Shown piece after piece: positions 6,866 through 7,907 of a stretch of 7,907 bases of DNA. Each line of letters starts with the position of its first letter. The stretch's first letter is position 1. This DNA is from an uncultured Bacteroidota bacterium (lineage in GTDB: Bacteria > Bacteroidota > Bacteroidia > Bacteroidales > SZUA-534): contig CALBPW010000467.1 of assembly GCA_937899145.1 (NCBI GenBank), forward strand, positions 1-7,907, given 5' to 3'. Under the pieces are notes generated by a model. The model saw only the letters and a list, made by a program, of their open reading frames with translations. It searched no databases and was not told the origin of the DNA. Both the position numbers and the translations under genes were made by a program.

Positions 6866-7714
6866 TGTTTTTCCCAAAAGCAAGCTCTTGAAAGTTCCCT
6901 GCATAATAAAGCTATGCTCCTGTTTAAGGAATATATGCTTGTCGGAGGAATGCCCAAACCGGTCGTAAATTACATTGAAAACAATAAGGATTTCGGGCAG
7001 GCGGATATAGAAAAAAGGGATATTCTGCAACTTTATCGCGAAGATATTATGAAAATAAAAACTAAGTATAGGGGAAAGGTTCTTGCAATATACGATCAGA
7101 TTCCGGGACTTTTATCGCAGCACGAAAAAAGAGTTGTATTTAATAAAATTCAAGAAAACTCATATTCGGACCAATATGAAGATACCTTCTTTTGGCTTTC
7201 AGATTCAATGATTAGCAATGAGTGTTTTTTGTGCAGCGACCCGAATGTCGGATTGTCAATTAATGAAAGCAGAACTTATGTAAAATGTTATTTCCTGGAT
7301 ACGGGATTATTGGTGAGCCATGCATTTGACGAAAATGAACTCCTTGAGGCGGAAGTTTACAAACAAATTCTTTCTGACAAGCTTTCAATGAACAAAGGCA
7401 TGTTGTATGAAAACCTGATTGCACAGATGCTTGTTGCAAATGGCCACAAGTTATATTTTTACACACAGTATAATGAAGAAAAACATCGTAACGATATAGA
7501 AATTGATTTTATTGTTTCAAACAACAGCAAACTGAAATATAAAATGTTCCCCATAGAAGTAAAATCATCAAAGAATTATACAACAAAATCTCTTCTAAAA
7601 TTTAAAGAAAAGTATCATTCCCGCATAGGAGAATGTTATATCATTCATCCAAGAAATCTGACCGTCAAGGATGGAATCTTCTGCATTCCGCCGTATATGA
7701 CCATGTGTCTTTGA
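5891..7714 (+). CDS. GH130 mannoside phosphorylase fused in frame to a DUF4143 ATPase C-terminal half
   Basis: An uninterrupted 607-codon frame with two unrelated parts. Residues 1 to ~325 are an almost complete GH130 phosphorylase; residues ~327-607 are the second half of an AAA_14/DUF4143 protein. I chose ATG at 5891 (MSKLIVGNDL) over the in-frame TTG at 5885 because ATG is commoner and neither has a Shine-Dalgarno sequence. GH130 proteins of this subtype normally end at about 320-330 residues, a few residues after the VDELIEYIKK helix, so the phosphorylase loses almost nothing but gains ~280 foreign residues. The junction coincides with a sharp drop in G+C: 60% over 6721-6780 against 30% over 7141-7200, by hand count. 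No such domain pairing is known to me and it makes no obvious functional sense. It is best read as a recombination scar or assembly chimera; the two halves are annotated separately. Confidence 0.6.
   Translation: MSKLIVGNDLKNLPWEERPAGCSDVVWRYSQNPIIGWNPTPSTARIYNSAVLPYEGKFIGVFRADHKNGRANLHFGRSDDGFKFDINDEVIPWVDENGNPNPISYGYDPRFVKVEDKYCVNWCDDLHGASIGMGYTKDFKTWVRLPNPLMPFNRNGVLFPRKINGTYRLLSRPSDSSHTPFGDIFISESPDMIFWGKHKHVMSKGGQGWWQGVKIGAGPTPIETTEGWLLFYHGVSTTCNGFVYSFGACLLDLDEPSKVIARCGNYLITPEKEYETIGFVPNVCFPCQNIYDAATGRITIYYGAADTYTAMAFCYVDELIEYIKKCFSQKQALESSLHNKAMLLFKEYMLVGGMPKPVVNYIENNKDFGQADIEKRDILQLYREDIMKIKTKYRGKVLAIYDQIPGLLSQHEKRVVFNKIQENSYSDQYEDTFFWLSDSMISNECFLCSDPNVGLSINESRTYVKCYFLDTGLLVSHAFDENELLEAEVYKQILSDKLSMNKGMLYENLIAQMLVANGHKLYFYTQYNEEKHRNDIEIDFIVSNNSKLKYKMFPIEVKSSKNYTTKSLLKFKEKYHSRIGECYIIHPRNLTVKDGIFCIPPYMTMCL
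6842..6868. other. Composition break and fusion junction
   Basis: The change from GH130 to DUF4143-type sequence falls in the codons for ELIEYIKKC, which include a run of seven A at 6859-6865. Both families can plausibly carry an LIEYIKK-like helix here: the end of GH130, and the stretch before the GGMP motif in AAA_14/DUF4143 proteins. A short stretch of shared sequence could therefore have joined two DNAs, in the cell or in an assembler. The exact crossover cannot be placed to the base. Confidence 0.7.
6866..7714 (+). pseudogene. C-terminal half of an AAA_14/DUF4143 ATPase, P-loop half missing
   Basis: This part matches the second half of the widespread ~400-450 residue AAA_14/DUF4143 proteins, whose role is poorly known (suggested links to DNA or toxin-like systems). 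Visible landmarks, in residues from the ATG at 5891: LLFKEYMLVGGMPKPVVNYI (343-362), DILQLYREDI (377-386), IYDQIPGLL (400-408), a winged-helix-like region at 412-452, YFLDTGLLVSHAF (467-479), GMLYENLIAQMLV (503-515) and a PD-(D/E)XK-like core, EIDFIV (537-542) with IEVKSS (555-560). The usual N-terminal nucleotide-binding half (Walker A GxxGxGKT and Walker B) is wholly absent, so this cannot be a working ATPase. It has no start codon of its own in a sensible place and is A+T-rich compared with the GH130 part. Either the 5' half was replaced by recombination or it lies on another contig. Confidence 0.82.
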
Positions 7715-7740
7715 TATAAACCTAATCTGCCCGCCTTGGC

Positions 7741-7747
7741 AAAGGAG
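7741..7747 (+). promoter_or_regulatory. Strong Shine-Dalgarno sequence of the GNAT gene
   Basis: AAAGGAG lies six bases before ATG 7754, an ideal ribosome binding site that fixes the start. None of the four genes to the left has one. Bacteroidota usually lack such sites, so this supports a different origin for the right end of the window. Confidence 0.85.
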
Positions 7748-7753
7748 CTTTTT

Positions 7754-7907
7754 ATGAAAATACAAACCGCAACACACTCAGACTTAGCGCCCGTGATGAA
7801 AATAGTGCAGAAAACGATAGACGGTGTTTACCCGAAGTACTATCCCCAAGGTGCGGTCAGTTTTTTTAAGGCGCATCACTCGGAGGAAAACATCAGCGCG
7901 GACATAG
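7754..7907 (+). CDS. GNAT-family N-acetyltransferase, N-terminal fragment cut by window edge
   Basis: Only 51 codons are in the window. The translation begins MKIQTATHSDLAPVMKIV and goes on with VYPKYYPQGAVSFFKAHHS, matching the N-terminus (first strand, first helices) of a common group of small GNAT acetyltransferases of about 150-170 residues. These move an acetyl group from acetyl-CoA to an amine; the substrate here is unknown. The acetyl-CoA binding motif (R/Q-x-x-G-x-G/A) would lie further downstream, off the edge. It starts 39 bases after the DUF4143 stop with a strong ribosome binding site. It has no visible link to mannan use and probably belongs with the DUF4143 piece to the foreign flank. 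Confidence 0.8.
   Translation, partial: MKIQTATHSDLAPVMKIVQKTIDGVYPKYYPQGAVSFFKAHHSEENISADI

Noticed and set aside
5891..7714. Reading the GH130-DUF4143 frame as a new functional two-domain system
   Set aside because: The ATPase half lacks its Walker motifs, composition breaks at the join and the downstream gene has a different translation signal, so a scar or assembly chimera is the simpler explanation.
1..7907. CRISPR array, tRNA/rRNA, insertion sequence or phage genes
   Set aside because: No regularly spaced repeats, cloverleaf or rRNA-like stretches, transposase motifs or terminal inverted repeats were seen on either strand.

Overview
The window looks like a piece of a Bacteroidota genome, probably Bacteroidales and Prevotella-like from a gut or rumen fibre degrader. 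It carries a short plus-strand cluster for beta-mannan/glucomannan use. The assignment rests on a lipoprotein glycanase with a Bacteroidota-type C-terminal tail, a GPH sugar symporter, GH94 and GH130 phosphorylases, and the absence of Shine-Dalgarno sequences before the first four genes. Species cannot be named from the sequence.

Layout: 1-334 is non-coding as far as can be seen and holds a small decayed tandem repeat. Next come a GH5 (subfamily 8-like) beta-mannanase lipoprotein (335-1714), a GPH/MFS sugar:cation symporter (1728-3365), a 101-base gap with a strong hairpin, a GH94 disaccharide phosphorylase, best guess cellobiose phosphorylase (3467-5857), and a GH130 beta-mannoside phosphorylase (from 5891). 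The pathway reads naturally: the mannanase cuts (gluco)mannan outside the cytoplasm, the symporter imports the oligosaccharides, and the two cytoplasmic phosphorylases split beta-mannosyl and beta-glucosyl linkages with phosphate. That yields Man-1-P and Glc-1-P and saves ATP. No SusC/SusD pair, epimerase or regulator is in the window.

The strangest part is the right end. At about 6842-6866, only a few residues before the GH130 protein should stop, the reading frame runs without interruption into the C-terminal half of an unrelated AAA_14/DUF4143 ATPase that lacks its P-loop half. Base composition falls sharply at this point. The next gene, a truncated GNAT acetyltransferase at the right edge, has a textbook Shine-Dalgarno sequence unlike the genes to the left. 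The last ~1 kb therefore appears to come from a different genome, perhaps Firmicutes or Spirochaete-like. Either there was a real recombination, or, at least as likely, this is a chimeric assembly joined at a short shared sequence. The 607-residue 'GH130-DUF4143 fusion' should not be taken as a natural two-domain enzyme until reads across the junction are checked.
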